Origin: a bacterium
Lineage (GTDB): Bacteria; Patescibacteria; Microgenomatia; Levybacterales; GWA1-39-11
NCBI GenBank assembly: GCA_021825285.1
Contig: JAKAHW010000072.1
Location: forward strand, 1-5,549
Length of the DNA: 5,549 bases
Direction: 5' to 3'
Both the position numbers and the translations under genes were made by a program. The notes under the pieces were generated by a model. The model was not told the DNA's origin, made no database searches, and saw nothing but the letters and a program-made list of their open reading frames with translations. Of this stretch, positions 5,508 through 5,549 are shown piece by piece (position 1 is the first letter of the stretch; each line of letters begins with the position of its first letter).

Positions 5508-5549
5508 GTTGCGAAAGAGTGGTTTCTTCGTAATTTTTGGATTCTCAAA
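5508..5549. other. Right edge of window, unassigned
   Basis: These 42 nt contain no plus-strand start codon with a Shine-Dalgarno. GAAA (5513-5516) can pair weakly with TTTC (5523-5526), and TTTTT follows at 5534-5538. On the minus strand a frame open from the edge ends at a TAA read at 5500-5498, and its last residues are basic (KLRRNHSFATKK). This could be the end of a convergent gene. The sequence is too short to decide. Confidence 0.25.

Noticed and set aside
1..5549. CRISPR array, insertion sequence, integrase or rRNA/tRNA genes.
   Set aside because: No regularly spaced repeats, transposase or integrase motifs, terminal repeats with target duplications, or rRNA/tRNA signatures were seen on either strand.

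Overview
The window is AT-rich bacterial DNA read as standard code 11: all five genes end in TAA and none contains an in-frame TGA. Every gene is on the + strand. The gene set, the low GC and the small densely packed genes suggest a Candidate Phyla Radiation (Patescibacteria) bacterium, most likely from the Microgenomates side. It combines an archaeal-type AMP phosphorylase, a CPR-style sortase, MltG, and a large membrane protein with a baseplate-J-like outer part. The taxonomic call is an inference from gene content and protein style, not from a marker gene.

Layout. Positions 1-1976 hold the 3' part of a large membrane protein, open at the left edge. It has a degenerate actin-like (PilM/FtsA-type) cytoplasmic region, an acidic linker, one transmembrane helix, and an extracytoplasmic part that resembles baseplate-J proteins. 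A sortase (1986-2723) follows after 9 nt, and then a 75-residue membrane protein of unknown function (2766-2993). These three look like one cell-envelope or surface-structure cluster.

A 123-nt gap (2994-3116) contains a possible promoter and an RNA that folds into a long interrupted hairpin ending in a T run. This is a candidate attenuator or cis-regulatory leader for the next gene. That gene (3117-4394) is an AMP phosphorylase-type enzyme of the thymidine phosphorylase family and lacks the N-terminal domain of archaeal homologues. Next comes mltG (4443-5399), an endolytic murein transglycosylase that sets glycan strand length. Its start is best placed at ATG 4443, because an extended -10 box overlaps the longer GTG start.

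The last 150 nt (5400-5549) contain no complete gene. They hold a near-consensus promoter (TTGACA, 17 nt, TATAAA) bracketed by an 11-bp perfect inverted repeat. It is followed within about 10 nt of its predicted start by a strong intrinsic terminator. This could be an attenuated leader, a very short RNA, or the boundary with a convergent minus-strand gene.

Together the window joins envelope functions (surface protein, sortase, small membrane protein, MltG) with one nucleotide-salvage enzyme. The most unusual items are the degenerate actin-like/baseplate-J-like fusion, the structured leader before the AMP phosphorylase, and the promoter-plus-terminator module at the right edge.
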